Origin: Hirsutella rhossiliensis
Lineage: Eukaryota; Ascomycota; Sordariomycetes; Hypocreales; Ophiocordycipitaceae
DNA: 64,000 nucleotides
Assembly: GCF_020360975.1 (NCBI RefSeq)
Contig: NW_025408674.1
Location: forward strand, 1 to 64,000
Direction: 5' to 3'
In this document: piece by piece, positions 36,563 to 48,693 of the stretch
How positions within the stretch are numbered: position 1 is the first letter of the stretch
Layout: the number at the start of each line of letters is the position of its first letter
Program-made: the position numbers and the translations under genes
Notes under the pieces: model-generated
Database searches by the model: none
Seen by the model: only the letters and a program-made list of their open reading frames with translations
Told to the model about the DNA's origin: nothing

Positions 36563-38160
36563 TCGATGCGGTCGTATATCTGTAGGATTGTGCACTGGCC
36601 AGACTGTTGGCGTGCCCGCCTGATTACCTCCAATACCGAGCAGTTGCTCGTCATGATCGTCAAATCTCGGTGACGCAGTCCAGCTGGCCAGCGCCATTGC
36701 CACTGCCGCGATTTCTGCTATGTACGGGTTCTGCTCATCCCTCGATCCGAGGGTGACCGAGTAGCTGGCCAGCACCTCGCTCGTGCTGTTGAGGCTAGTG
36801 TCGTGAACGACACCTCCTTCCTCTGCGAGCTGGAAGTGGCGACGACGATACCTTCCACGTCGTTTGGCTTGACCACCTGTATCTGATCCCGCTCGCCCAC
36901 GACGCGGTCGTTCCGTGGTGCCAGAGAGTACTCGTGGATGATCTCCATTCGCTCTGTGTCTGACTCCGCGATCATCGAGGCAATCCTTCGCATCGACGAG
37001 ACGAGTCGCTTGCTCGCTTTGACCTTTGATGATGCCAGAGGATGCGTCTTGGGGCGTCCGCAGGCCGATCTAGAACCTCGCCGCGACTTGACCGTGCCGT
37101 TCTCGAAACGATGCGATGCCGGCCTCAGCCTCGGCTATCACCGCTGCAACTGTGCCGGAGGCTCCGTGACAGCCCTGTTCCCCAACCATCTGGGCCCTAT
37201 CTAGCTAAGCCGCCTCTCTCACGCCGCACGTGTGCATCCGCACACTAGAGGCGGAGTGCATGGTTGGCGCTACCGTCGCGACAAACAGTTTTCTCGCCAT
37301 TTGCAGGGATATCATCTTCAGTCTTCGCAAAGACATGCGGCCGTGAGCCGTTTGGCGGCCGCTCTAGCCATCTGCTCCATGGACCGGCTTTGTGCCCATG
37401 ACCACCCCTAGTAGTTTCACGCTGCTCTTCGGTATGACCTCTTGTCCTTTGGTCATGAACGGTGTGTCGCAGGTGCGCTCCATTGCTCTTGTGAAGTGAA
37501 TGACAGTCGTTTTGTCCGCTTCAAACGTTGCGCCGCTGCATCTTTCCCACTGGAGCGCTTCGGCAATGATTGATTGGATGCCCTCTCGGTTCGCCTCCGC
37601 CGTTGGCCCCGTCACCGAGGCTGAGTGAGTAGTCGTCCACCAACGCCCTCACGCCGCCTTTGGCATTGATGCGTCTCTGCACCAAGTCTGCGTTGAAGAA
37701 CAGCAACGCAATTGGCGACAATGGTGATCCTTGCGGCAGACCTGCTTGGGGCAAGACTCGTTGCTCGGACGTGTGCCCGCTCACTACCACTGAGGCCGTC
37801 CGTCCCGGAGCAGAACGCATCCCTCCAATCCACCAGTCTATCTGGTATCCCCCTCGCTTCATCCTCTCCAGCACTCGCTCTTTGCAGACCCCGTTGTACG
37901 CGCCTTTGATATCGAAGGACCACCTTGCCAGTTCGCCATACCATGTAAGTCTGTTCCTGCAGGAGCATGGGTGCTTGCTCCGCTGACCTACGTTTTCTCG
38001 CCCCGAGGTGATTTGCGGGGAGGAGGCTACGGGCCTCCGCTGTGTAGGAGATGCGTTCCGGCGTTCCGCGACAACCGCTTCTAGGACCTTGCCAAGGCTG
38101 ACAGGAGAGAAATCAGTCTGCGGCATGGAAATGTTCATCAGCGCTCGGAGCCGATGCCTG
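36563..38160 (-). pseudogene. Tad/CgT1-like LINE: reverse transcriptase and RNase H
   Basis: Minus-strand order: SLGKVLEAVVAER (about 38100), SFDIKGAYNGVCKERVLERM (about 37920), LPQGSPLSPIALLFFNADLV (about 37710), the catalytic LVDDY (37629-37643), a thumb region with FEADKTTVIHFTRA (about 37510), and RNase H with VASYSVTLGSRDEQNPYIAE near 36770. The RNase H is cut at 36562 by the MULE fragment. Several frame breaks are present. LINE proteins of this kind carry out target-primed reverse transcription; this copy cannot. It belongs to the same clade as the fragment at 35359-35640 but is a different copy. Confidence 0.75.
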
Positions 38161-38412
38161 CGTCAAGAAGCACGCAAATAGAGCCGGAAAGTGCCTTTGT
38201 CGAGGCCGACAGAAATGATCGTCACTTTGCGCGTCTCTGCCAGGAGAGTGAGGAGACGTAGCGCATTTTGAACTGGATGGTACATTTACTAAGGTTAGTA
38301 GTCGCTTCTATCTACTGCAGGAAGACGTGCTGCTTACAAGGGTGCCATTGCTCTACAAGTCACAGCATGCTTCAGCTTCGTACGACCTTTGTCGAGATGA
38401 GTGCTCCTCTGC

Positions 38413-38498
38413 AGTACAGTACTGTAATACGGGGCCTCAAAGTCGGCCACCACAGTCACGGGGATTGGCGGACTTTGAGGCCCCTAGTATGTATTGCA
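38413..38498. repeat. short foldback hairpin
   Basis: GGGGCCTCAAAGTCGGCC and GGCGGACTTTGAGGCCCC form an 18-bp imperfect stem around an 18-nt spacer, extended by TACTGTAAT / GTATTGCAG-like flanks. It could be a tiny MITE. 38161-38412 and 38499-39890 hold no gene I can support. Confidence 0.5.
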
Positions 38499-39889
38499 GC
38501 GTGACACGCTCCTGCATCTCACCCCACTCGTGGGATGGTTGCCACACCCAGGCAGCTTAGATGTCCTCGTTCTGCAAGTCGCGACACTGCAGCCAAATGC
38601 ACTTCTACGTCCCCAGCCCCTCGTTCCGAAAGATATTATGCTGCAGGGATAATATGGCTGCACACCTAGGACGTATTTGGGCATGATACAGTAGCGTAGC
38701 TCCGGTGTTCTATCGAGGAAGGAGAATTGATAGGCGCCGTTTGCTGCGCCCGCGCCAAGGATGATGGTCTCCGGTCAGCGATGCTGCAACCTTGAGCGAC
38801 AATTCTGTGAGTACAGTAAACACACACCAGGCCCCGGCAACCCAGCCGCCGCGAACTCCCCGATCCAAATTGAGCGCCAACGTGCTCTTGTGTTGTCCGA
38901 GCTGGCTTTCAATGTTAATGTGCATATTTCCCTTTAGCCTGGTTCGCTACCGTGAGGAGAAAGGATCCAGCTACAAAAGTAAAGTCAGTTAAGGATCATG
39001 TAGATATGTGGACTCCGCTTGGAGGCAAATGAGAGCGAAATTTTGATGCTGGGCTGGGAGGGCTCTTTGTACATACGAGCACTTTATGCACGTCTCGTGA
39101 GACGGCCAAGGTGTGCGTCTGAATAGAGCCGTCCCTAGCATATCGATCAGTATGTATGAATGATTCCGCCCAATGAGAACTGGGGCTCAGAACATTACAG
39201 ATCCTGGACTGAGGTTATGATTAGTTATCACCTAGCCTCATTAGACGCTATGCAAAGAAGCGACTTCTTGGTGAACGGTTTAGACGGCAGGGCGGCGACC
39301 ATAGCATCAGCAGAAGGTCTAAATAGTGTCCGTGAGAAACACGGGACAGCAAGCTTTGCCAAAGCGCAAGTATGGTAACATGATTGAGGTCATGCACCCA
39401 ACGCGTCGCACAGACTATGGGTGATTCTGCCCTCAATGTGTCAAGTTGCAATTTCGTATCTTAAAGCAAAATGTTTGTGTGATCTGGACATGGTAGAAAG
39501 CTTGCATCGGGAATCTTTGGCATTTGCGGAGGGCACGAATGATACCTAATAAAACAATAGCCGGTGGTGACGGAGCCCGAACTGAAACGAGTGTATTTCA
39601 CAAAGCCCTAACACGTAAAGCTGGCGCACAAAAGTTTTCGGTGTATGTTATAAACCTTATACTACTGTACTGTACGGCAGCTTGGCAAGCTCGATAGGCG
39701 GGGTAAGCCATGGGTCTTCCATGTATCGCCAACTCGGACAAGCATGCAGCATAATGTTCAGCCGCTCAGCACTGGGCGTGGGAACGAGTGAAATCAGTGT
39801 CCTAGAAATGGTGGCAACTTAGTCATAAATGGTTTAGTCGATACCCTGCACGCAAGCTGGGTAAAGCCTGTCGCTGTTTCCCGGCAACT

Positions 39890-40070
39890 CAGGGCAGCCC
39901 AGGGCCTCAGGCGGTATTCCGGCAGCTCAGGGCAGCTCAGGCCCTCAGGGCAGCTCAGGGCAGCTCAGGTCATCAGGGCAGCCCAGGGCGGCTCAGGATC
40001 GGCTCAGGGCGGCTCAGGATCGGCTCAGGGCGGCTCAGGATCGGCTCAGGGCGGCTCAGGGTGCTTCGAG
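39890..40070 (+). repeat. minisatellite of CAGGGC(G/A)GCT units
   Basis: The array begins with GGCAGCTCAGG units and changes to a regular 21-bp higher-order unit GATCGGCTCAGGGCGGCTCA (plus G), repeated three to four times at about 39998-40062. One frame would read Gly-Ser-Ala-Gln-Gly-Gly repeats but there is no ORF. 40071-40685 is gene-free, with a TATAAATA box near 40559. Confidence 0.7.
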
Positions 40071-40685
40071 GGAGCCCAGGCTGTGCTCAGGAAAATGCAT
40101 GTGCAGGTGAATTTCCGAGGTCCGTGGGGTAGATTCTGGTTGCTGTGTTGTGTAGGTGAGATATATCGAAGGATGATGCTGAAGCTTCGGGGGATTCTCG
40201 CTGCCAGCCCTTTTCGTGCTCGGGATTGGCTGCACGACGGCTTTGTCGGGAAGAGGTAAGATAGGAGCGTGCTTGAAGTAGCTATATAAAATACTACTTG
40301 GTTCGCCCTATGAATATTTATCCATGTTATCCATCATGCTGTAAGTAGGAGGAGCGAGTTGGCCCTCAGTAGTTACTGTCGGTGGACTGGGGCAGCCCCG
40401 ATAGGGATGGACCTGGAGAAGGGATTCTGGCCTATGTATTAGGAACGCATGGGGACTTCATGAGTAAGGAGGCTACCCCTTTATGCGTGGGCACAGCCAC
40501 GTATGTGTGGGTAGAGCACCTTACTCAGGAGGTCCCCAGAAGTCCCTAAGACCTCGTGTATAAATAGCCCCTTCAGACTGCCCCTTTAGAAATAGAACAT
40601 GCATCTTGAACCTAGCTGTGTGACCTCCTTATTCCGATGTGTATTGAAATATCATTTCACCAACAGTTACAGATGCGGTACACTA

Positions 40686-42442
40686 TTATTCCTCACTCAT
40701 TTTGCGCCACTGTTGTTTGACCGCCGACACCGTCCGATTGAGCTTGGAAGCGATCCAGGACTCCGACTTGTTCTCCTCTTCCATGCTCTTAGCCGACGTT
40801 CCTCTAGCGCTGACCACCGGCGGCGCTTGGCAAGCACCTCCTTTACCGCTATTGACGATTAGAGGATCGTCCTCGTCGTCGCTACCAGAAATTCTATCAT
40901 CACTCCCATTGCGATTCTCGTCGATAGGACTCAGAGACTCTGCGTTGGCAGGTACTCTGCGACTGCTCTCTGGAGCCGTAGACCTTCCGCGCAAGTTGTA
41001 ATGCCGCTTCAGGGTGTTGCTCACGGGTTGGCTATGCCTTGCCTTGCCCGAAACATCCTTAGGGAATGGGTTGGATAGTAAGGACAGTGCTTCAAAGAGA
41101 GCTGCACGAAAAATCGCGCATGATTTACATTGTCCAGATTGTTCCATCTCTTGCGGTCCACGGAACGATATTGCGGAATGGGGCCCATTTTGCAGCGACC
41201 GCTGTGTGCCGTCTAGGGGAGGTTGACTCGTCGTGGCAGAAGAGAAAGCAATAGGGTCAGAGCCAAAGCTTGCAGGAGAACTGATAAGGCCGCCCTGATG
41301 AGCCGCGGTTGGATAGGAGCCGCTCGTGGGATAGCGGGCAAGTGCCCTCACAGCCAATCGATTGTCATCGAGATTGTCGTCGTGACTGCCATTGATGCGA
41401 CGAGTCTCCAATAGTCGAGGGCCCTGGTCTTGAGAATCAATCCCATCGTCGACTGGGATCGAGGCAATATCGAAAACACCTGGTTGATGCAGCAAAGTGC
41501 GAGGTTCAGCCGCGGAGGATAACCTTAAACGTTTTGTTTCCTGTTGATCATCAGCGCCACTGCCATGATGGCTGTCCCCCAGTAATCGCTTCGTCCTGTT
41601 GAATATCGGTGCGATGACGTGCTGTTGACCTTCATTCAGCCAATGCTGAAAGCCCGCATCGTCATTAAGGGGCTCTTCAGAGAGCTCTCAGCATTGGCGG
41701 GTGCAGGAGCAGATGCGCTCGAGCCCGGCGAGGAAAGAGGAGGAGTAGTGAGGACCTCTGAGTTGGTCCATACCGAGCCTTGAAAGATCCACCGACTGCT
41801 TGGCAGTACCGGCTTTGGGCCAGGTCAACGCTGTCTGGATCAAATTGTCATCGGCAACATCTACCGTAGGGCCCATCACCGCTGCCGGAGCGGCTGGGTC
41901 TATCAGCGTTGGAGACTTCTCAGTGGCCTTGCTATCCCCCTCCTGGATATCTTCCACCCGTACGATGGAACCTGAATAAAATTCTGTCAGTCCCGCGAAA
42001 TGAACAGTGTGGCAGGTGGTGACTACCTGATATTGCCTGAGGATTGTCCGCTGCAAGCTGAGCCGCCACAGGCTTCAACGCACTGCCGAGGTGTTCGTCG
42101 ACTTCTTCGCCACCAGAATTGGAAGCATAACACCTGTCCATGGGGTGCGAGACAAACTGCATGTCATCGGACCAATTGTGGCCGGACCAATCGAGTGCCA
42201 TCACGACTTCCTGGTCTTTGAAATGTCAGCAGGAATTTATCTCCAGTACGATTTCCCTTCAGCGGCATACCGTTCATCGTCAACAAGCCTTCTGCATTAT
42301 GCTGTGAATATTGGCCTTCGCCGCAAGTTTCTAGTAACGTGGCATCATGACGACGTTCCTTGGGCGCGAGATCTGGGTGTTTTTTCTTTCGCTGCCTTTG
42401 CGGCAGGGGAACATATGGTTTGAACTTCAGGGGAGCGGCCAT
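40686..42442 (-). pseudogene. Myb/SANT-like nuclear protein, two introns, one in-frame TGA
   Basis: The start is ATG 42442. Introns 42216-42270 (GTATGC...CTGAC...AAG) and 41972-42026 (GTAGTC...CTGAC...CAG) are 55 bp each; splicing joins three exons in one frame of about 548 codons. The N-terminus is basic (PQRQRKKKHPDLAPKERR). Then comes an acidic/Gly segment (NSGGEEVDEHLG), a long Ser/Pro-rich middle with RHYNLRGR, and a C-terminal helix pair WIASKLNRTVSAVKQQWRKM that matches helices 2-3 of a Myb-like DNA-binding fold. Only the TGA at 41688-41690 interrupts it. It could be a nonsense mutation, a base error, or an unrecognised third intron. A role in chromatin or transcription is inferred from the composition. 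Confidence 0.55.
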
Positions 42443-43049
42443 AATGTTTGGAGACCAGATGCGTGCGTAGTCTGTACTAAAGGTATGAGAAAGGGGGAGA
42501 GGAAAGCTGAGGTGGGAAGCCTTCCTATTTATTGAGGGGGCAGTTGCCCTCTCGCGGCGCGTCAACCAGATACCCAGCAGCAAGGGACTTTGAGCTGAGG
42601 TCGGACAAGTCGTCCTGCAAACAATTCCATCGCCGAGAGGTAGGAGCCGCAGGATCGAGACCGTTCCATATCAGTCATCCCCGTCAACCCCCTCTGTCAC
42701 TGTCCCTGAAGGTTACTAAATTTGGCTCCGACGATGGTCAGCTCTCGGAACAACAGGGGACTAAATCGACCTTCCGTTCCCGCCTGAATCCAGCTGCAAC
42801 GCACGACCAACGGCGGAGTCTGCAGCGCTGCAGCTACTTGGACTGGCAGGACCGGCGAAACGAGAGATTCGGGCCGACCGATTCGCAAGGCAGAATCCAT
42901 CGGCGCCGCTGGTTGCACCTCTTGGGACCCCTGACCGCTCACGTCCCAACACTTTCACAAGGGTGCGAACATGGACATCACCCTCGCAAGGCAGGGCCAT
43001 TGCATCCTGCGGGCTTACCCATAGGAGGCCTGGTTGAGTCACACTCCGA

Positions 43050-43868
43050 TCAGGTTTTGCAGTGCCATCCTGGCCCCCTTTGCGACGGGATAGCGGCGGG
43101 AGGATCGTCCAGGACCCGGTCCGGTCCAGTACCAACAAAGCAGGCTGTGCAGGACGCTTCAAGGTGATTTGTGCCGTGGAAAACTGCCACCCCGCCGACG
43201 GTGGGCATGTGGTATGAGTTGCGTCCTACCCAGATCCTTCTCGGTACAGTTTCCCACATTTTGGGGTTAAACGTGATCGGCTCGGCGCTGCAAAGTTCCT
43301 GTATCTTAGTTCATAGCTAGGAGGATTCGGGAGTCTGTCCCACGGTGGTGGGCGCGCGCCCTCGAACGGAAAGTCCTGTTGGTGTTTTGGCCTGATGAGC
43401 AAGATTGTTAGTCAGGGCCTCGTGCTTGGATGTGGGCTACCGCGAGTCCATCCTCTTTCAGTTCTGCCTCGTCATACTCACCTTCAACAACGCGTTCGCT
43501 CAAAAGTCCGTAGGGATTTATCCCTGCCGCGCAACCGGCGAGCCGATGATTCCCCCGCTGCATAATGAGAATCAAGCTTGGAGAGACGATCCATTCATCA
43601 ATGCGTGAGAACACGTCACTCGTTGGTCGAGGCGGTGTATGACCGACGAAGATCCCTGCCATTCGGAAACCTTGCCCAGCGCAGGCTTCTGTGCCGCCCC
43701 AAGAGGTCGATCGGGAGGCGAGAAGAGATGGGACGCTGGTGTGTCTCCCAAAACCCCGGTCAACTGTTGATTATGTGATTTCGGGTCGGCGTTAGGGGCC
43801 GGCTGCGTTCCCACTCTCTCGATTTCTCTCGGAGAATCCTTGCGATTGCGTACCACGATTGATGTCAA
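43050..43868 (-). CDS. hypothetical protein region (low support)
   Basis: Several minus-strand frames look protein-like. TPPRPTSDVFSRIDEWIVSP and GINPYGLLSERVVEGEYDEA lie at 43662-43408. Upstream, 43868-43572 reads TPASHLFSPPDRPLG, and downstream, 43259-43050 reads ASCTACFVGTGPDRVLDDPP. They could be exons of one gene, but no splice sites were settled and no family is recognised. 42443-43049 and 43869-44600 show no gene I can support. Confidence 0.25.
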
Positions 43869-44605
43869 TGTCGATAAGGCCTCCTACTCCTGCACCAAGC
43901 ACCAGCGGGTGAGCAAGACTCCGCCCTCATTTCCCATTCCAGGGTCCGTTCGCATTGATGGACCTTCTCGACTTCTTAAGAGTATCCAGTATTTCCAAGA
44001 GAGGCAAAATCGATATGTAGAGGAACGTTAACACCGAAGCACGAAGTCAGCGTCCGCGGTGTCTGGCCACTCTTATCCGCATAGGGAAATAGGCCATAGC
44101 ATGTGGCATGCCTGATTCAGTAATTTTGAACAGCCGAACCAATGTGCATCTAGTTGCATCACATCCGCCGCGCTCTTCCTTTGGCGAGATGTCGGGGCGT
44201 TGGTTGTACGGCCAAGAAGGAGGATGGTGGCCGAGCCGGTCGCGCAGCCGACATCGTGCAAGCCCATAGGGAGAAAAAGTTTCGAGTCGCCGGTGCCTTT
44301 GTGGCAGATATGGCGAGGATGAAGAACAAAACCTCCCAAGTGTAGTTGCGAGGGTAATTCTCGTCTTGTGGCAACGACTGATGGGCGAAGGAACAGCGCG
44401 TTAGTTGAAAAGATGACTAAGTCAACATGAAAAAGGAAGAACATCCATGGTACATGAGGAATACCTGGGCAGGACCTGGGCTTTTATGGGTGACGCAGAA
44501 GCGGCGGGGAATGGAGGGGCCGAAGATTGCCCGATGGGGCAACCACCGAATGTGGTGGGCCAAGACCACCATTTCCGGAGGCGGACAAGCCGTCTTAACT
44601 TTTAC

Positions 44606-45387
44606 TAAATAAAAACTTAACCTTTAATATAAAAATAAATAGAATTATAAAGTATAGTATATAATTAACTATAAAGTAGTATAATATAAACGATATAGCG
44701 TTAAGAAATAAGAAATCTTTAATTAGCTATAAGAAATTAGTCTTTTAAGCCTTAATATAATATTATATAATAAAAATATAAAAAAACAATATTAATAATA
44801 AATTAAAAAAGAATACCTATATAAAACGAATAAAGACTAAGTAAAAAATAAAGTATACTATCTATAAAAGGGCTATAGACTAGTATAATATAATAAGATC
44901 TAAAGACCTTATATATAGTAATAGTAAGCTATAGTAACTAAATAGTATTAGATATTTAAATTATAGGATATTATATATATATACTTTTAGATTATAGCGT
45001 AATAGGTAATTACGTTTTACTTAAAGTTATTAACTATTACTAACTTATATAAAGATATAAGAAAGATCTATATAAACTTATAAATATTAAAGGAGAGGCT
45101 TTTAACTATAATAATAGAATTATTAATATAGAGATTAATTACCTTAATATTAATATCTAGGGCTATAATAAATAAGTTAACTTCGATATTATAAATATTA
45201 AAGAATATAACCTTATATTAAGACTTTTATAGCTATAAGAGAGCAACCTATTAATTAACTAGAAAACTAGCTAGCTATATTAAAACGAGAACGTAAGTTT
45301 CTAAGACTAATAGATTCAAAAGAAAGTAAAATTTTATAATAATCTAGCTACTAAATAAGATAAAAAGGATAACTATTTAAGTAAATA
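44606..45387 (+). pseudogene. RIP-mutated fragment of the Ty3/gypsy element
   Basis: This AT-rich stretch aligns base by base with 51442-52222 of the intact gypsy element, with C-to-T and G-to-A changes accounting for nearly all differences. One example is ATTAATATAGAGATTAATTA versus ATTGATATGGAGATTGATCA. It covers the end of the Cys/His array and the protease domain. It ends abruptly at both sides. 45388-45609 is further RIP-mutated DNA with a poly-C tract near 45580-45592. Confidence 0.85.
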
Positions 45388-45609
45388 AAGAAGCGCTAAG
45401 AGATAGAGCGCTTCCCTCCTTATATAAACGACCCTTTTTACTTTAACCTTACTTATATATAACTAAAAGTACTATTTTAAAATATATAAAAGAGATATAA
45501 GCTAGCTTAGTTAGCGCTTTACTACTAAGCTAGCTTTAACTTAATAGTACTATAGGAAGTAAAAGCTATATTAAGAGGCGCCCCCCCCCCCCTTTAAAGC
45601 GGCGCCTTA

Positions 45610-47791
45610 CCATGCCCCACCCCCCTTTCGGTAACACCCACCTTTCGGTAGCGCATTAGGAAATATCCCCACCAAAACCCATCAATTTCACTTACACCGA
45701 TTCCAGCCAGCTTTGAAGATATTCACAAGCCGTCACTTGGAGTAGATAGAGGATTGATTGAATTCTACTTTTCGATGGTTGAATGTTTGTACAGGGGTCT
45801 GTGGCCTGTGCGTACCTTGCACGCGAAATTACCATCCAACCCCCTAATCTCCTTCCGCCTCCTGACGATGATTCTTCTCGTTATTCCTCCACCACATGAC
45901 CAAAATGACCTTAAAGCGGCCTCGGGTATTTATACGGAGGATATTATGGCTAATGCGATAATTGATGTCACAAAAACGGCTTGTCGCAGTACCGCGCCGC
46001 CCAAAGTATGACATACCTCAGCAGTCTATTTCCGACAGACTCAAAGGCCAGGTAGCCCTGGCTGATCAGATCCAGCCTCGTCAACTCTTGAGTAAGTCTC
46101 AGGAAGCTCGCTTGGTTTCTTGGATCCTCCGCCAAGAGTCTCTCGGCTATGCTCCCTCACAGTCAGATCCGCGCATGTGTGGAGGCTCTTGAAAGCAACT
46201 GAACAACGAGCGGACAGTGGGGCGCAACTGGGTCTCTAAATTCATCAATCGCCATCCGGACATCAAGAACAAGCGTGGGAGACGTCAGGAAGCTAACCGA
46301 TTTAATGCTTTTACGCCTCGTGCGGTTCACTGGTTCTTCGATATCAGGAAAAGGAGTATGGATGGATTAAACCAGAAAATACCGTGAATGTTGACGAAGG
46401 CGGTATTATGTCTGGCTTTGGTGAGTATTTGGCTTGTCTTTCATTACTTTTACTAACCAGACTCTTTTGCCAGGTTTGGATAGTCTTGTGGTTGGGAGTG
46501 CAGACCCAAAACGGAAGGCCCTTCTGAAAGGGCCACAGTCCCGCAACTGGACCTCATTTATTGAAGCTATCACCGCGGACGGCCGTGTCCTTACCCCTGG
46601 CATTATCTTTAAGGGCAAAGAACTTCAGAAACAGTGGTTCTTGACGGAATTCGGCAAAATAGCCGACTGGCATTACATAACGTCGCCCAACGGATGGACG
46701 GACAACCATATCGCTATTGAGTGGCTTGAGAGGGTCTATTTGCCCCAGACGCGACCAGCCGATGCCTCAGATGCTAGACTGATCATATTAGATGGACATG
46801 GAAGTCATGCAACGGTGCGTTTCTTTATCCACCTCTGTAGGAATTACCGTTAACCGGGACCAGGATGCATGGATGGCCACATGCTTTTTGAACAACGTTT
46901 ATTGCTGTTACCTTCCTGCCCACTGCTCTCATGGCCTCCAGCCGTTAGATAACGGTGTATTCAATGCCTCCAAGGCAGCTTACCGGAAAGAACTTCAGAA
47001 ATTGACCTGTTTGACCGATTCTGCGCCTGTTCATAAGGTCAATTTTATACGGGCATATGCTAAAGCGCGCGAGGTTGGAATGACGGCAAAGAATATATTG
47101 TCCGGCTGGAGGGTCACTGGGAATTGGCCGATCTCACGATCCAAGGCATTGCGGCATCCAGAAATTCACGCGGACATTGTAGAGACGTCTCCAAAGTCCG
47201 CGCCATTTTGGGTTCTGATGATACGCCAAGAAACAGCCGCCAGATTCGCGATTTCGGAAAGAACAAGACTCCTGGCACCCGGAGACGATACGCCGTGATA
47301 GCTAGAGGCTTTGAAGCCCAAGAACAGACGCTTGCCGAGCACAGCAACAGAATCGCGAAGCTAGAGGAAGAAGTGGCCCGGCTGCAGAGAGGCAAGAAGA
47401 GGAGAGCAATTCCGAACCCGAACAGACGGTTCATGACTCTCAGTGAAGCTTTGGTGGCTGAGAAGCCATTCCCAAATTAAAAGCCAAGAGATAGCCGTTG
47501 TGCTGAATTCTGACACAGAGGAGGAGGCGGTCTCAGAGGTGGAGACAGCTTCAGTGATCGAAGTCAAGGTGGCACCGAAGCCCTTCCAGTCACCACCAGA
47601 TCCGGGCGAATGGTAAAAAAGCGCCGGTACATATAAGAGCGTCCATTTCTCTACGGAATGATATATTTTTTGTGTTTATAATGTTAAGTTCTGATCATAT
47701 TTCATGTAGTTCAAATGGTAGACTTTTGGTGGAGAATTTTTCAATTGCGCTACCGAAAGGTGGGTGTTACCGAAAGGGGGGTGGGGCATGG
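45610..47791 (+). mobile_element. pogo/Fot1-type DNA transposon, copy 2
   Basis: The element is 2,182 bp, flanked by TA at 45608-45609 and 47792-47793. TIRs of about 45 bp start CCATGCCCCACCCCCCTTTC and include two CTTTCGGTA words. It is the same size and structure as copy 1, but TIRs and coding sequence are clearly diverged, so it is a sister family. It carries no RIP damage although it lies in RIP-mutated DNA. Confidence 0.85.
45868..47635 (+). CDS. pogo/Fot1 family DDE transposase, copy 2 (frameshifted)
   Basis: Introns 46421-46473 (GTGAGT...TACTAAC...CAG, 53 bp) and 46815-46863 (49 bp) match copy 1 in position and length. The core has NVDEGG (about 46392), LDGHGSH (about 46793) and LQPLD (about 46937-46951), so the complete DDD triad is kept. 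The C-terminal coiled coil (EEEVARLQRGKKRRA) is also conserved. Frame breaks: about 45975 (A run short by one), about 46165 (two bases missing), about 46348 (GG for GGG) and about 47475. The start is the first ATG in frame; translation might begin slightly upstream. Confidence 0.75.
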
Positions 47792-47793
47792 TA

Positions 47794-48693
47794 TAGCTTA
47801 GTTTATAAGGAGGGGAGGTATATACTATATATATATATAAAGCTTAGGCTTAGGACTTAGTCGCCTTAGTTTAAACTAAACTAAAGCGAGGTTATTTTTA
47901 GTAATAGTACTAAACTATAAGTAATTTACTTACTATTAAGGGCTATAAGGGCTAGAACGTTATATAATCTAAGTATAATTAAACTAAAGTACCTTATAGT
48001 AATAGTAAGGGACTTTAATATCTATTACTAGCTCTAAGATAAATATAATAGAACCTTAAATAGCTTAATATAACTTATATAAGAGGTAATAAGACTATAA
48101 CTTAAACTTACTACTTTAAGAAAGAAGTATATAAGATTTTTCTATAGCTAAAGGGATAGTACTATTAACCTAGCTTAGGTAACGCTAAAGACTAAAATAT
48201 AGTATACTAGGCCTAACCTAGACTTAACTAAGTTAAACTATATCCCTTAGACTATTATACTATAGGTTAATACTTAGGCCTAGGTACCTAAACTAGCCTT
48301 AAGATAAAAAGAAGTAAAAGTAAAGCTAGTTAAAGCTAAGACTATATCCTAGCTAGGACTATACTAGCTAATACTTTAAACGCTTAAGGATATCGACTAA
48401 GACCTAAACTATATCTTTACTACTTTAGTATAAATCGCGATAGCTATAGTTCTACGCTAAGGGCGAGTATTACTTAAGGGTAATATATAGTTTACCCTAA
48501 AGGTAAGGAGGGTAATAAGGGAGGCTAAGAGGGTAAAGAGGAAGTATAAGTAGGAAAGGAGTAAAGTAAACTAAGAAGACCTATATAAAGTATCTATAGC
48601 TTAGAAGTAGACCGTTTATAAGGTAAGGAGGGCCTATTAGCGTAAGTTCTTAAAGGAATTAAATACTAATAATACTAAGCTTTAAAATATAGA
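47794..48693 (+). pseudogene. RIP-mutated LINE, endonuclease part
   Basis: Despite heavy C-to-T/G-to-A change, the frame near 48000-48050 still reads IVIVRDFNIYY, matching the GDFNxHH core of LINE endonucleases. The part just before 48693 resembles the basic linker (RKxxRxxFxxxL) between endonuclease and RT. The LINE continues at 56521 beyond the gypsy insertion. Confidence 0.55.

Noticed and set aside
38800..39380. Small ORFs at 38710-38992 and 39160-39378
   Set aside because: No family, no splice signals and no supporting promoter context; treated as random.
42532..43167. 211-codon plus-strand ORF as a gene
   Set aside because: Composition is Arg/His/Gly-rich without domains and it overlaps equally open antisense frames; it looks like chance openness of GC-rich DNA.
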